Shown in pieces: positions 1 to 9,570 of a DNA stretch of 32,616 nt; the first letter of the stretch is position 1, and every line of letters begins with the position of its first letter. Below the pieces are notes generated by a model, which was not told the DNA's origin, made no database searches, and saw only the letters and a list, made by a program, of their open reading frames with translations. The DNA is from Balneolia bacterium (GTDB lineage Bacteria > Bacteroidota > Rhodothermia > Balneolales > Cyclonatronaceae). Location: positions 1-32,616 of the forward strand of contig PXDL01000205.1 of assembly GCA_003566395.1 (NCBI GenBank), in the 5' to 3' direction. The position numbers and the translations under genes are program-made.

Positions 1-1
1 G

Positions 2-1060
2 CATACCGGCGCTCACATTCGCACTATTTTTTACTTTGCCATTTTCTGGCCCGCTGTTGAAGTGCTTGCAAGTCTGGCTATGGCGCTTGTAATCTGGTAT
101 GGCGGTGCCTCGGTCCTTTCAGGTACTCTTACATTCGGGGTGCTTGTAGCTTTCATTCAGTATGTGCGCCTGTTTTTTCTCCCGATCCGCGACCTGTCTG
201 ATAAATTCAATACGCTTCAAAGCGCCCTGGCTTCATCCGAGCGGATTTTCGACATCATGGATACCGAGAATAAGGTTCTGGAACATCCCGAAGCCATCAC
301 ACAAAAACCGGCGGGAAGCCGGATTCAGTTTTCCAACGTTTCATTCCGCTACTCAAAAGATGGCGAGCGGATTCTCCATAATGTGTCTTTTGATGTAAAT
401 CAAGGTCAGACAGTGGCGGTGGTTGGTGCCACAGGAGCCGGAAAAACCACGCTCATCAACTTGCTGATGCGCTATTACGATATCAACGAAGGCCAAATCC
501 TGCTTGACGGCACCGACATCAAAAAATACAGCCTCAATACCCTGCGTGCCAGTTTCGGGCTGGTACTTCAGGATAATGCGTTGTTTTCGGGCACCATCAT
601 GGAAAACATCACCCTGGGGAGCAAAGAAATTGCAGAAGAAAGGGTGATTGAGGCGGCCAAAATGGTAGATGCCGACCGTTTCATTTCCAGACTTCCGGGC
701 GGCTACAAATATGTGCTTCATGAGCGTGGCGCTTCGCTCTCGATGGGGCAGCGCCAACTGCTGTGCTTTGTTCGCGCCCTTGTTTTTGATCCGCCGGTTC
801 TTATCCTCGACGAGGCCACATCCAACGTGGATTCCGAGACCGAGTCGCTGGTTACGAATGCGCTAAACGCCCTGATGAAAGGACGCACATCCATCGTAAT
901 TGCGCACCGTCTGGCAACAGTACGGCACGCACATCAAATTCTGGTGATGCACAAAGGTGAAATCCGTGAGCAGGGAACCCATCAGCAGCTGCTTCGCCGG
1001 AAAAATGGGATTTACAGAAAGCTATATGAATTACAGTACAAAGATCAGGCCGCTGCCTGA
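2..1060 (+). CDS. ABC transporter, permease-ATPase fusion (multidrug/lipid exporter type), 5'-truncated by window edge
   Basis: Frame open from base 2. Walker A GATGAGKTT, C-loop LSMGQRQL, Walker B VLILDEATSNVD and H-loop IAHRLATV, preceded by transmembrane segments. Confidence 0.93.
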   Translation, partial: HTGAHIRTIFYFAIFWPAVEVLASLAMALVIWYGGASVLSGTLTFGVLVAFIQYVRLFFLPIRDLSDKFNTLQSALASSERIFDIMDTENKVLEHPEAITQKPAGSRIQFSNVSFRYSKDGERILHNVSFDVNQGQTVAVVGATGAGKTTLINLLMRYYDINEGQILLDGTDIKKYSLNTLRASFGLVLQDNALFSGTIMENITLGSKEIAEERVIEAAKMVDADRFISRLPGGYKYVLHERGASLSMGQRQLLCFVRALVFDPPVLILDEATSNVDSETESLVTNALNALMKGRTSIVIAHRLATVRHAHQILVMHKGEIREQGTHQQLLRRKNGIYRKLYELQYKDQAAA

Positions 1061-1111
1061 CCTGCAATAAGCTTTAGAAAAAAAACAAAAGTTAATCCAA
1101 AGAAAATATTT

Positions 1112-1549
1112 ATGAAAACTGCACATATCCATACCGATCATGGGGTAATGAAAGTAGAATTTTTTACCGACGACGCCCCTAAGACTGTAGAAAACTTCAT
1201 CAAACTTTCAGAGGAAGGGTTTTACGACGGCCTGACGTTTCACCGGGTGATTCCTGATTTTGTTGTTCAGGGCGGATGCCCGAACGGAACAGGAGCCGGA
1301 GGCCCGGGCTATACCATCGATTGTGAACTCGATGGAGAAAATCAGTACCACGATAAAGGTGTACTCTCGATGGCCCACGCCGGGCGAAATACGGGCGGCT
1401 CCCAGTTTTTCATTTGCCACAACCGGAAAAACACCGCACATCTGGACCGCAATCATACTGTATTCGGAAAAGTGGTTGAAAATACGGACCTGGTTGACCG
1501 CATCAAGCAGGGAGATACGATCCAAAAAATTGAGATCAAGCAGGGTTAA
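1112..1549 (+). CDS. Peptidyl-prolyl cis-trans isomerase, cyclophilin type
   Basis: FHRVIPDFVVQGGCPNGTGAGGPGY and GVLSMAHAGRNTGGSQFFI cyclophilin motifs. Confidence 0.95.
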   Translation: MKTAHIHTDHGVMKVEFFTDDAPKTVENFIKLSEEGFYDGLTFHRVIPDFVVQGGCPNGTGAGGPGYTIDCELDGENQYHDKGVLSMAHAGRNTGGSQFFICHNRKNTAHLDRNHTVFGKVVENTDLVDRIKQGDTIQKIEIKQG

Positions 1550-1633
1550 AGGCCCCTGATAAGAAGCAGGGAAGTCTACGGAACGGACAAGCAGATAAGC
1601 CTGTAATTTCTTATTTTGCGAAATTGTTGAAAA

Positions 1634-1690
1634 ACCGGGTTATCGGAATGGCACAGCCGACCGAACCCGGTTGATGAGGCAGTACATCAA
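1634..1690 (+). promoter_or_regulatory. Two adjacent stem-loops in the alaS leader
   Basis: ACCGGGTT(1634-1641)/AACCCGGT(1664-1671) with inner TCGG(1643-1646)/CCGA(1657-1660), then TTGATG(1671-1676)/CATCAA(1685-1690). No T-tract follows. Confidence 0.45.
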
Positions 1691-1716
1691 TCCGAACATC
1701 TTTACAGTATTATTCT

Positions 1717-4389
1717 ATGAGTATGAAATCATCGGGTCAGATCAGGCGCGAGTTTATGGACTTTTTTGAAAAGAAAGGCCATGTGATAACCCCGAGTGCA
1801 CCTGTGGTACCGAACGATGATCCGACCCTGCTTTTCACCAATGCAGGAATGAATCAGTTTAAACCTGTTTTTCTTGGAGAAGAAAAGGCCTATCAACAAG
1901 ACGGCAAATGGTGGACACGTGCGGCCAACACGCAAAAGTGCATCCGGGTAAGCGGTAAACACAACGATCTGGAAGAGGTCGGAATCGATACCTATCATCA
2001 TACTCTTTTTGAGATGCTCGGCAACTGGTCGTTCGGTGATTACTTCAAAAAAGAAGCCATCGGCTGGGCCTGGGAACTGCTGGTAGATGAGTGGGGCCTT
2101 GATCCTGATCGTCTTTATGCAACGGTATTCGGCGGCGATAAAGAGGACGGGCTGCCGGTTGATGAGGAAGCTATTGAACTTTGGAAATCCGAAACGGGTA
2201 TCGCTCACCGTCACATTTTGAGGTTCGATAAAAAAGACAATTTCTGGGAAATGGGTGATACCGGCCCATGCGGACCTTGTTCTGAAGTCCACATCGATCT
2301 GAGAAGCGACGAAGACCGGAAAAAACAGGACGGTGCCGAACTGGTCAATGCCGATGATCCCCGGGTGATGGAGATATGGAATCTCGTATTTATCCAGTTC
2401 AATCGTCAGCACGATGGAAGCCTGAAGCCCTTGCCCGCCCTTCATGTGGATACCGGAATGGGCTTCGAACGCATTTGCGCCGTGCTTCAGGACAAAAAAT
2501 CGAATTACGATTCCGATGTTTTCACTCCACTGCTTGATAGCATCGGGAAACTGGCAGGCCGGACCTATGGGAAAGAGTATAAAACCGACGTGGCTATGCG
2601 CGTAATTGCCGACCATATCCGGGCGGTGTCTTTCGGAATTGCCGACGGTGCTTCGCCGGCCAACGACGGGCGAGGTTATGTAATCCGACGAATTCTGCGC
2701 CGGGCCGTGCGCTACGGATGGGACGTGCTGGGTCTTCGCAGTCCGTTTATGTTTAAGCTGGTTGAAGTGTTGTGCCGCCAGTTCAAAGATGTATTTCCCG
2801 AACTTGACGCCCAGCAGGATTACGTCACGTCCGTTATCCGTGCTGAAGAAGAAAGCTTTTTAAATACCCTCGGGCAGGGCATCACCCTGTTTGAGCAAGT
2901 GGCCCGAAATACGGATACGATTTCCGGAGATGATGTCTTCAAACTGCATGATACCTACGGTTTTCCGGTGGATTTAACGCGTTTGATGGCCCGAGAGCGC
3001 GGCCTTTCCATAGATGAGGCCCGTTTCGCCGAACTGATGAACGAGCAAAAAGAACGGGCACGGGGCGCCGGAAAATTTGCGGCAGGAGAAGCCGATACCA
3101 AAGACTGGCAGTGGATCGGAGATCCGGATCAGGAAACCGAGTTTATAGGTTATGATTCGCTACGTTGCGAGACAACGATACTCGGCTTTCGGAGTCTTGA
3201 AGATGGTAAAGGTGCGCAGCTTATTTTAGCTGAAACACCGTTTTATGCAGAAAGCGGCGGTCAGGTTGGCGATACCGGCCTTATAATTTCGGGGAACCAA
3301 AAAATTGAAGTAACCGATGTTCGCAAGAAAGACGGGCGATATGTTCATTACGTAAATGCCGTGCCCGAAAATCCGAAGTCAGTCTGTAAGCTTGAGGTTC
3401 ACGCATCCAAACGGCGCGAAACCCAGAAACATCATACGGCCACTCACCTGATGCATGCCGCTCTCCGTGAGGAGCTGGGTTCGCACGTGGCCCAGAAAGG
3501 TTCACTGGTTACTCATGATCGTCTGAGGTTCGATTTTTCCCATTTCGAGGCCCTTTCTCAGGAACAGCTTGACCGCATTGAACGCAGGGTGAACGAGAAG
3601 ATTCAGGAAAATATACCGCTTCAGGAAGAGCGAAGCGTACCGATCGACGAAGCCAGACAACGGGGAGCTATGATGCTCTTCGGTGAAAAGTATGGCGACA
3701 AGGTCCGCGTCGTTACCTTCGATCCTGATTTTTCGGTGGAGCTGTGCGGAGGAACGCACGTGATGGCAACCGGTGAGATCGGCTATTTCCGCTTTGTCTC
3801 CGAAGCCAGTGCGGCATCCGGAATCCGGCGTGTTGAAGCGGTAACGGGCAAAGCAGCCGACGCTCTGCTTAGAAGCGAAAAAGCCCGGCTTCGTGAAATA
3901 GCAGCCGAAGCGGGAGCCAACAGAGATCCGGTAGAATACTTGCGAAGCATCAATACAGAGCGCAAGCAACTTGAAAAACAGCTTAAAGAATTTCAGATGA
4001 AAGCCGCCGCCACAGGCCTCGATGCGCTCATGGAAACGGGCACTGAGATAGCCGACGGCATAACCCTCGTTACCGGAGAAATTGAGCATTCGGATATGAA
4101 TCAGCTTAAACAGCTCGGGTATGATATTCTCAATCGCAAAAAAAACGGAACCATCGCCCTGCTTGGCACCACGGATACCGAACAGGGAAAAGTCTATCTA
4201 ATGGCTTGTGTAACAGAAGATGTAATCGGTAAAGGTTTAAAGGCCGGAGCTTTAGTAGGCCGAGTCGCGAAACTTGTAGGAGGAGGTGGTGGAGGTCAGC
4301 CAAATCTGGCAACGGCAGGCGGCCGAGAACCGGAAAAACTTCCCGAAGCGCTGGGGAAAGCAGCCGAGATCATCCGTTCTATGCTATAA
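1717..4389 (+). CDS. alaS: Alanyl-tRNA synthetase
   Basis: Full-length 890 aa. N-terminal FxxxFFEKKGHVITPSAPVVPNDDPTLLFTNAGMNQFKPVFLG, editing domain HTATHLMHAALRE and CGGTHV, glycine-rich C-terminus GGGGGGQPNLATAGG. Confidence 0.99.
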   Translation: MSMKSSGQIRREFMDFFEKKGHVITPSAPVVPNDDPTLLFTNAGMNQFKPVFLGEEKAYQQDGKWWTRAANTQKCIRVSGKHNDLEEVGIDTYHHTLFEMLGNWSFGDYFKKEAIGWAWELLVDEWGLDPDRLYATVFGGDKEDGLPVDEEAIELWKSETGIAHRHILRFDKKDNFWEMGDTGPCGPCSEVHIDLRSDEDRKKQDGAELVNADDPRVMEIWNLVFIQFNRQHDGSLKPLPALHVDTGMGFERICAVLQDKKSNYDSDVFTPLLDSIGKLAGRTYGKEYKTDVAMRVIADHIRAVSFGIADGASPANDGRGYVIRRILRRAVRYGWDVLGLRSPFMFKLVEVLCRQFKDVFPELDAQQDYVTSVIRAEEESFLNTLGQGITLFEQVARNTDTISGDDVFKLHDTYGFPVDLTRLMARERGLSIDEARFAELMNEQKERARGAGKFAAGEADTKDWQWIGDPDQETEFIGYDSLRCETTILGFRSLEDGKGAQLILAETPFYAESGGQVGDTGLIISGNQKIEVTDVRKKDGRYVHYVNAVPENPKSVCKLEVHASKRRETQKHHTATHLMHAALREELGSHVAQKGSLVTHDRLRFDFSHFEALSQEQLDRIERRVNEKIQENIPLQEERSVPIDEARQRGAMMLFGEKYGDKVRVVTFDPDFSVELCGGTHVMATGEIGYFRFVSEASAASGIRRVEAVTGKAADALLRSEKARLREIAAEAGANRDPVEYLRSINTERKQLEKQLKEFQMKAAATGLDALMETGTEIADGITLVTGEIEHSDMNQLKQLGYDILNRKKNGTIALLGTTDTEQGKVYLMACVTEDVIGKGLKAGALVGRVAKLVGGGGGGQPNLATAGGREPEKLPEALGKAAEIIRSML

Positions 4390-4401
4390 CATCCTAACAC
4401 G

Positions 4402-4506
4402 GATTCAGGCTCTACCTGAATCAAACAAAATTAATATATTGCGCATCTGAAGGTTTCAGGTGCATGAAGTACTCAGGCCGGGTCAGGCAAGTCGGAACAC
4501 CCCGGC
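4402..4506 (+). promoter_or_regulatory. Three consecutive inverted repeats between alaS and pdhA
   Basis: GATTCAGG/CCTGAATC (4402-4422), GCATCTGAA/TTCAGGTGC (4443-4463, one G-U pair), GCCGGG/CCCGGC (4477-4506). Confidence 0.4.
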
Positions 4507-4549
4507 ACGGTACAGAAATTGATATCGATAACTTAAATGATTAGTGATT

Positions 4550-5623
4550 ATGGCAAAAAAAGCCGATGAAACATTCACACCGACCGGTAAAGTGTACAAG
4601 AGTACGACTCTGCCGAAACCAACCCGGAAAAAACATACTACTCTCGGGCTGAAGGATGAAGACCTGATGCCTGTGTTCAGGAATATGTATTTACAGCGTC
4701 GTTTTGAAGAGCGGGCTGCTCAAATGTACCAGAAAGGTAAATTTGGCGGATTCCTGCACCTTTATATCGGTCAGGAGGCAGTTTCCGCAAGTACGGTTCA
4801 TGTGCTCAACGACGACGACGATATCATCAGCGCCTACAGGGTGCACGGCCTGGCCCTGGCTCGCGGAACCAGTCCGAATGCCTGTATGGCCGAGCTTTAC
4901 GGAAAGAAGACCGGATGCTCCAAAGGGAAGGGAGGTTCCATGCACTTTTTTGATGTGGAGCGCCACTTCTGGGGTGGGCATGCTATTGTGGGCGCCCATA
5001 TTCCACTCGGCGCCGGGCTGGCAATGGCTAACAAATACAAGAAAAACGGTCGCATTGCGATCTGCTTTTTCGGCGACGGTGCTGTAGATCAGGGTTCCTT
5101 AAACGAAACCTTCAATATGGCGCAGTTATGGAAACTGCCCGTGGTTTTTGTGGTCGAAAACAATGGCTATTCAATGGGTACGTCCGTAGAGCGCCACTCG
5201 GCCGGACAGCTGCATAAGCGGGGTGAAGCCTATGGAATGAAAAACGGCGTAGCAAACGGAATGGACTTCCTTTCTATGGTTGAATCGCTCAAAGATGTGG
5301 TGGAAGAAGTGAGGGAAACCAGTGAACCTTATTTTATGGAGGTCAAAACCTACCGCTATCGCGGCCATTCGATGAGTGACCCTCAAAACTATCGCACTAA
5401 GGATGAGCTTGAAGAGTTTCGCTCTTTCGATCCGATAGAGAGATTGAAGGACTACATCCTGAAGGAGAAAATTCAGACTCAAAAAGAAATTGATGAGGTT
5501 ATCGAAGAGGTGGATCAGGAAGTTCTTGATGCCATCGATTTCGCCGAAAAGAGCGATGCCCCCGACGACCATGAGCTTTTTGAAGATATTTATGTTCAGG
5601 AAGATTTTCCTTTTCATAAGTGA
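4550..5623 (+). CDS. pdhA: Pyruvate dehydrogenase E1 component, alpha subunit
   Basis: ThPP-binding GDGAVDQGSLNETFNMAQLWKLPVVFVVENNGYSMGT, plus YRYRGHSMSDPQNYR. ATG at 4550 preferred over GTG at 4544. Confidence 0.96.
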   Translation: MAKKADETFTPTGKVYKSTTLPKPTRKKHTTLGLKDEDLMPVFRNMYLQRRFEERAAQMYQKGKFGGFLHLYIGQEAVSASTVHVLNDDDDIISAYRVHGLALARGTSPNACMAELYGKKTGCSKGKGGSMHFFDVERHFWGGHAIVGAHIPLGAGLAMANKYKKNGRIAICFFGDGAVDQGSLNETFNMAQLWKLPVVFVVENNGYSMGTSVERHSAGQLHKRGEAYGMKNGVANGMDFLSMVESLKDVVEEVRETSEPYFMEVKTYRYRGHSMSDPQNYRTKDELEEFRSFDPIERLKDYILKEKIQTQKEIDEVIEEVDQEVLDAIDFAEKSDAPDDHELFEDIYVQEDFPFHK

Positions 5624-5664
5624 GCGATAACCGATTTTTTTTAACATACAGGAGATTTTGATTC

Positions 5665-6645
5665 ATGTCAGAAAAACAGTTTAGAGAAGCCATCCGGGAA
5701 GCCATGGTAGAAGAAATGCGCAAGGATGACACCATCATCCTTATGGGTGAAGAGGTGGCGGAGTATAACGGCGCATATAAAGTTTCCCAAAATATGCTCG
5801 ATGAATTCGGTGGGAAACGGGTAATCGACACTCCTATATCCGAGCTCGGGTTTTCCGGAATCGGTGTTGGAGCTGCAATGAACGGGCTTCGACCGATTAT
5901 AGAGTTTATGACCTTTAACTTTGCCGTTGTGGGGATGGATCAGATCATCAACAACGCAGCAAAAATCCGCTATATGAGCGGCGGGCAGCTCAAAATTCCG
6001 ATTGTGTTCCGTGGGCCGAACGCTTCGGCAGGTCAGCTCGGGGCTACACATTCCGTGGCGTTTGAGAGCTTGTACGCTCACATTCCGGGGCTTAAGGTCG
6101 TTTATGCATCCGAGCCATACGATGCGAAGGGCCTGCTCAAAACCGCTATCCGGGACGACGATCCCGTAATCTTTCTGGAATCCGAGCAGATGTATGGTTT
6201 GAAGCAGGAAATCCCAGACGAAGAGTACACCATACCGTTTGGCAAAGGTAAAATTAAGCGGGAAGGCGACGATGTTACTATTGTAGCCCACGGGAAAATG
6301 TATCACGTTGCCAAAAAGGCGGCCGAAGAGCTGGCAAAAGACGGCGTGGAAGCCGAGATAATCGACCCGCGATCTATGAAGCCGTTTGATTTTGAAATGG
6401 TGATTGAATCAATCAAGAAGACGAATCGTTGTGTGATTGTGGATGAGTCGCATCCCTTTGCAGGAATGGCCGCTGAAATCGGCTTTATAATACAGCGCGA
6501 TGCCTTCGACTACCTCGACGCGCCCGTTCAGCGGGTTACCGTCCCGGATGCTCCGGCACCTTTTGCGAAGAACCTGTTCGATTTATGGCTGCCGGATGCC
6601 AAGCAGGTCATAGATGCGGTTAATACGGTCACTTACAGAAACTAA
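5665..6645 (+). CDS. pdhB: Pyruvate dehydrogenase E1 component, beta subunit
   Basis: GEEVAEYNGAYKVSQNML..RVIDTPISELGFSGIGVGAAMNGLRPIIEFMTFNF is typical of E1 beta. Directly downstream of pdhA. Confidence 0.97.
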   Translation: MSEKQFREAIREAMVEEMRKDDTIILMGEEVAEYNGAYKVSQNMLDEFGGKRVIDTPISELGFSGIGVGAAMNGLRPIIEFMTFNFAVVGMDQIINNAAKIRYMSGGQLKIPIVFRGPNASAGQLGATHSVAFESLYAHIPGLKVVYASEPYDAKGLLKTAIRDDDPVIFLESEQMYGLKQEIPDEEYTIPFGKGKIKREGDDVTIVAHGKMYHVAKKAAEELAKDGVEAEIIDPRSMKPFDFEMVIESIKKTNRCVIVDESHPFAGMAAEIGFIIQRDAFDYLDAPVQRVTVPDAPAPFAKNLFDLWLPDAKQVIDAVNTVTYRN

Positions 6646-6665
6646 TTTAGCTGAGGAATACAGAT

Positions 6666-8024
6666 ATGGCGATAGTAATTGATATGCCCAAGCTGAGCGA
6701 CACCATGGAAGAGGGTGTCATCGCGAAATGGAACGTAAAAGAAGGTGATACCGTAAGCTCCGGCGATATTATTGCTGAGGTGGAAACCGATAAAGCCACT
6801 ATGGATGTAGAGGCTTTTGATCCCGGAACGGTCCTCAAAATTATTGCAAAAGAAGGAGAGTCCGTACCGCTCGGGGGCAAGATGGCCATCATTGGTGAAG
6901 AAGGTGAAGACATCAGTGATCTTCTTGACGGTGATGATGGCGGAGGAAAGAAATCCGAACCGGAAAAGAAGAAAACCGACGATAAAAAAGAGGAGTCGGA
7001 CTCCGGAAAATCCGCTAAGAAAGATTCTGAAGATGGGGACTCAGAAGACAAAGATTCCGGTAAAAAAGAAGATGAAGAATTTGATCCTCTGTTCGGAGAG
7101 CTGGAAGATGACAAAAAGTCGTCAGCATCTGACGATGAGGGTGAAGATGAAAGCCGGATAAAAGTTTCACCTCTTGCCCGGAAAATGGCAAAAGAACAGG
7201 GCATAAAGCTCTCCGATGTCAAAGGAAGCGGACCGAACGGCCGAATCGTTAAGAAGGATATCGAATCGTATGAACCCTCTTCCAAAAAAGAGGCGAAAGC
7301 AGAAGCTCCTTCAGGTAAAGCAGCGGCCAAGCCGTCCGATGCATCTAATTATGAGGATGTGCCGATATCACAAATGCGCAAAGTGATTGCCCGCCGGCTT
7401 GGCGAGAGTAAATTTACCAATCCGCATTTCTACGAGACCATAGATATCGACATGAAAAAGGCTATTGAGGTCCGCAAGACCTTCAATGAAATGCCTGATG
7501 TGAAGGTCAGCTTCAACGATATGGTGGTGAAAGCCTGTGCTGTAGCCCTGCGCCGGAATCCTAAAGTGAACAGCTCGTGGCTGGGTGATGTAATTCGCCG
7601 TCATAAAGACGTGCATGTAGCCGTGGCCGTGGCCGTGGATGAAGGCCTGTTAACGCCCGTGGTTCGCAACACCGATAGCAAAGGCTTTTCGGAAATAGGT
7701 GCGGAAGTAAAAGAGCTGGCAGCCAAAGCCCGTGACAAAAAGCTGCAGCCCGATGAAATGGAGGGAAGCACCTTCACCATCAGCAATCTGGGTATGTTCG
7801 GGATTGAGGAGTTTACGGCCATCATTAATCCGCCGAATGCCTGTATTCTGGCCGTCGGTGCTATACGCGACGTGCCTGTGGTTGAAGACGGCAAAGTAGT
7901 GCCCGGTAAACGCATGAAGGTAACGCTGTCAAGCGACCATCGTATCGTGGACGGTGCCACCGCCGCCGAGTTTCTACAAACACTACGCTCGCTGCTCGAA
8001 AATCCGATGAGCATGTTGCTGTAA
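6666..8024 (+). CDS. pdhC: Dihydrolipoamide acetyltransferase (pyruvate dehydrogenase E2)
   Basis: Lipoyl domain (VETDKATMDVEAF), peripheral-subunit-binding domain (VSPLARKMAKEQGIKLSDVKGSGPNGRIVKKDI), catalytic domain ending SSDHRIVDGATAAEFL. Confidence 0.97.
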   Translation: MAIVIDMPKLSDTMEEGVIAKWNVKEGDTVSSGDIIAEVETDKATMDVEAFDPGTVLKIIAKEGESVPLGGKMAIIGEEGEDISDLLDGDDGGGKKSEPEKKKTDDKKEESDSGKSAKKDSEDGDSEDKDSGKKEDEEFDPLFGELEDDKKSSASDDEGEDESRIKVSPLARKMAKEQGIKLSDVKGSGPNGRIVKKDIESYEPSSKKEAKAEAPSGKAAAKPSDASNYEDVPISQMRKVIARRLGESKFTNPHFYETIDIDMKKAIEVRKTFNEMPDVKVSFNDMVVKACAVALRRNPKVNSSWLGDVIRRHKDVHVAVAVAVDEGLLTPVVRNTDSKGFSEIGAEVKELAAKARDKKLQPDEMEGSTFTISNLGMFGIEEFTAIINPPNACILAVGAIRDVPVVEDGKVVPGKRMKVTLSSDHRIVDGATAAEFLQTLRSLLENPMSMLL

Positions 8025-8038
8025 CATGGTTTCTTAAG

Positions 8039-8072
8039 AGGCGCTGTATCTGTTAGGTGCGGCGCCTTTTTT
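8039..8072 (+). terminator. Rho-independent terminator after pdhC
   Basis: AGGCGC(8039-8044)/GCGCCT(8062-8067) stem followed by a T-run. Confidence 0.65.
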
Positions 8073-8109
8073 CGCTAAAGCTTATATATCCGAAAAAAAA
8101 TTACGCTGC

Positions 8110-8976
8110 GTGAACTATCTGATTCTCGGCCATAAAGGTCAGCTCGGTGCCGAATGGTGTCATTATCTGGAACAAGCCGGTATCCCGTTCATTTCGGCTG
8201 ATTCTGATACGGTCGATATTACGAGCGAAAAACAGGTTCGCGCCGTGATGGAGCGGCATCACCCTGATATTGTGGTAAATTGTGCGGCTTATACCGACGT
8301 GGACGGGGCCGAAACTGAAACCGACATTAACGACCGCGTAAATCACAAAGGGCCGGGCATTCTTGCCGCCGCATGTGCACGTTCAGGTGCGCTTTTGGTA
8401 CAGTATTCCACAGACTATATTTTTAGTGGACGCCTGGAGGACAAGCAGCGGTATCCCTCCGGTTACCCTGAAGATGCACGTCCTGATCCTGTTAATGAAT
8501 ACGGGCTTGCCAAGCTGCGCGGGGAAGAGGCCATAAGAGCATCCGGGGCTGATTTTTTAATCATCCGGGTTTCATGGCTGTGCAGCTCAAGGGGGAAGAA
8601 TTTCCTTAAAACCATGCTCAGGCTTGGCCGTGAAAAACCGTTGCTTAAGGTTGTGAATGATCAGTTCGGTGCGCCGACATTTACGTTTGATGTGGTGGAC
8701 GGCACACAGAAATTGATTGAAAAAGCACAAAAAGGTACGTTCCATCTGAGTTCGGACGGAATTATCACCTGGTACGATTTCGCATCACACATTTTAAAAC
8801 AAGCCGGAATAAACACGAAGGTGGAGCCGGTTCCGAGTGAAGCATTCCCTGTTAAAGCAGCCCGGCCGCATTTTTCAAAGCTCGGCACGGCACGTTTTGA
8901 AGAACTAACTAACGGCCAAACGTACAGTATCGATGACGGAATTGCCCGCATCATTGCTGAAATAAACCGACAGTAA
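8110..8976 (+). CDS. rfbD: dTDP-4-dehydrorhamnose reductase
   Basis: LGHKGQLGAEWCHYL nucleotide-binding motif, VNCAAYTDVDGAE, QYSTDYIFSG, YGLAKLRGE. GTG start. Confidence 0.94.
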   Translation: MNYLILGHKGQLGAEWCHYLEQAGIPFISADSDTVDITSEKQVRAVMERHHPDIVVNCAAYTDVDGAETETDINDRVNHKGPGILAAACARSGALLVQYSTDYIFSGRLEDKQRYPSGYPEDARPDPVNEYGLAKLRGEEAIRASGADFLIIRVSWLCSSRGKNFLKTMLRLGREKPLLKVVNDQFGAPTFTFDVVDGTQKLIEKAQKGTFHLSSDGIITWYDFASHILKQAGINTKVEPVPSEAFPVKAARPHFSKLGTARFEELTNGQTYSIDDGIARIIAEINRQ

Positions 8977-8985
8977 AGAATCTAT

Positions 8986-9552
8986 ATGAAACTGATAAAA
9001 ACATTAATCCCAGATGTCGTGGTAATCGAGCCGAAAATATTCGGGGATAAGAGAGGATTTTTCGCAGAAACGTACCGCAAAAGCTGGCTTGATGAAGTGG
9101 GGGTGCCGTCGGTATTTGTACAGGATAATCTTTCCAGATCTAAACAGGGAACACTGAGAGGGCTGCATTACCAATACCGAAATGCGCAGGCTAAATTGGT
9201 GATGGTGACGCGGGGCGCGGTGCTCGACATTGCCGTTGATATAAGGAAAGGTTCCCCGACTTTCGGGAAGCATGTCGCCGTCGAGATTTCGGAAGATAAC
9301 AAGCGCATGATTTTTATTCCTGAGGGATTTGCTCATGGTTTTGCCGTACTTTCAGAGGAAGCCGATTTCCAGTATAAATGCTCCCGGTATTATGATCCGG
9401 AAAGTGAGCGCGCTATACGCTGGAACGACCCGGAACTGGGCATAGACTGGCAGGTGGCCAATCCGCTTCTGTCCGAAAAAGACAAGAGCGCCCGCTTGCT
9501 GAGCGAGACTCCGGACGAAGAACTTCCCCAATTTACAGACCTGAACCGCTAA
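8986..9552 (+). CDS. rfbC: dTDP-4-dehydrorhamnose 3,5-epimerase
   Basis: GFFAETYRKSWLDE, FVQDNLSRSKQGTLRGLHYQ, FIPEGFAHGFAVLSEEADFQYKCS. Confidence 0.97.
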   Translation: MKLIKTLIPDVVVIEPKIFGDKRGFFAETYRKSWLDEVGVPSVFVQDNLSRSKQGTLRGLHYQYRNAQAKLVMVTRGAVLDIAVDIRKGSPTFGKHVAVEISEDNKRMIFIPEGFAHGFAVLSEEADFQYKCSRYYDPESERAIRWNDPELGIDWQVANPLLSEKDKSARLLSETPDEELPQFTDLNR

Positions 9553-9570
9553 CGTTAATCTGACAAACTC

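Noticed and set aside
739-765. Non-canonical ABC signature LSMGQ instead of LSGGQ
   Set aside because: LSxGQRQL variants are common in this exporter class, and Walker A/B glutamate and H-loop are intact; no sign of a degenerate site.
1729-2616. 295-aa antisense ORF across alaS
   Set aside because: Lies wholly opposite a clearly conserved alaS; no recognisable domain. Typical shadow ORF.
6647-7330. 227-aa Ser/Phe-rich antisense ORF across the pdhC linker
   Set aside because: Composition is the mirror of the purine-rich Lys/Asp/Glu linker on the coding strand; no independent evidence.
7619-7638. Hexamer repeat GCCGTG x3
   Set aside because: Encodes the AVAVAV stretch at a position where E2 catalytic domains are normally Val/Ala-rich; not an independent element.
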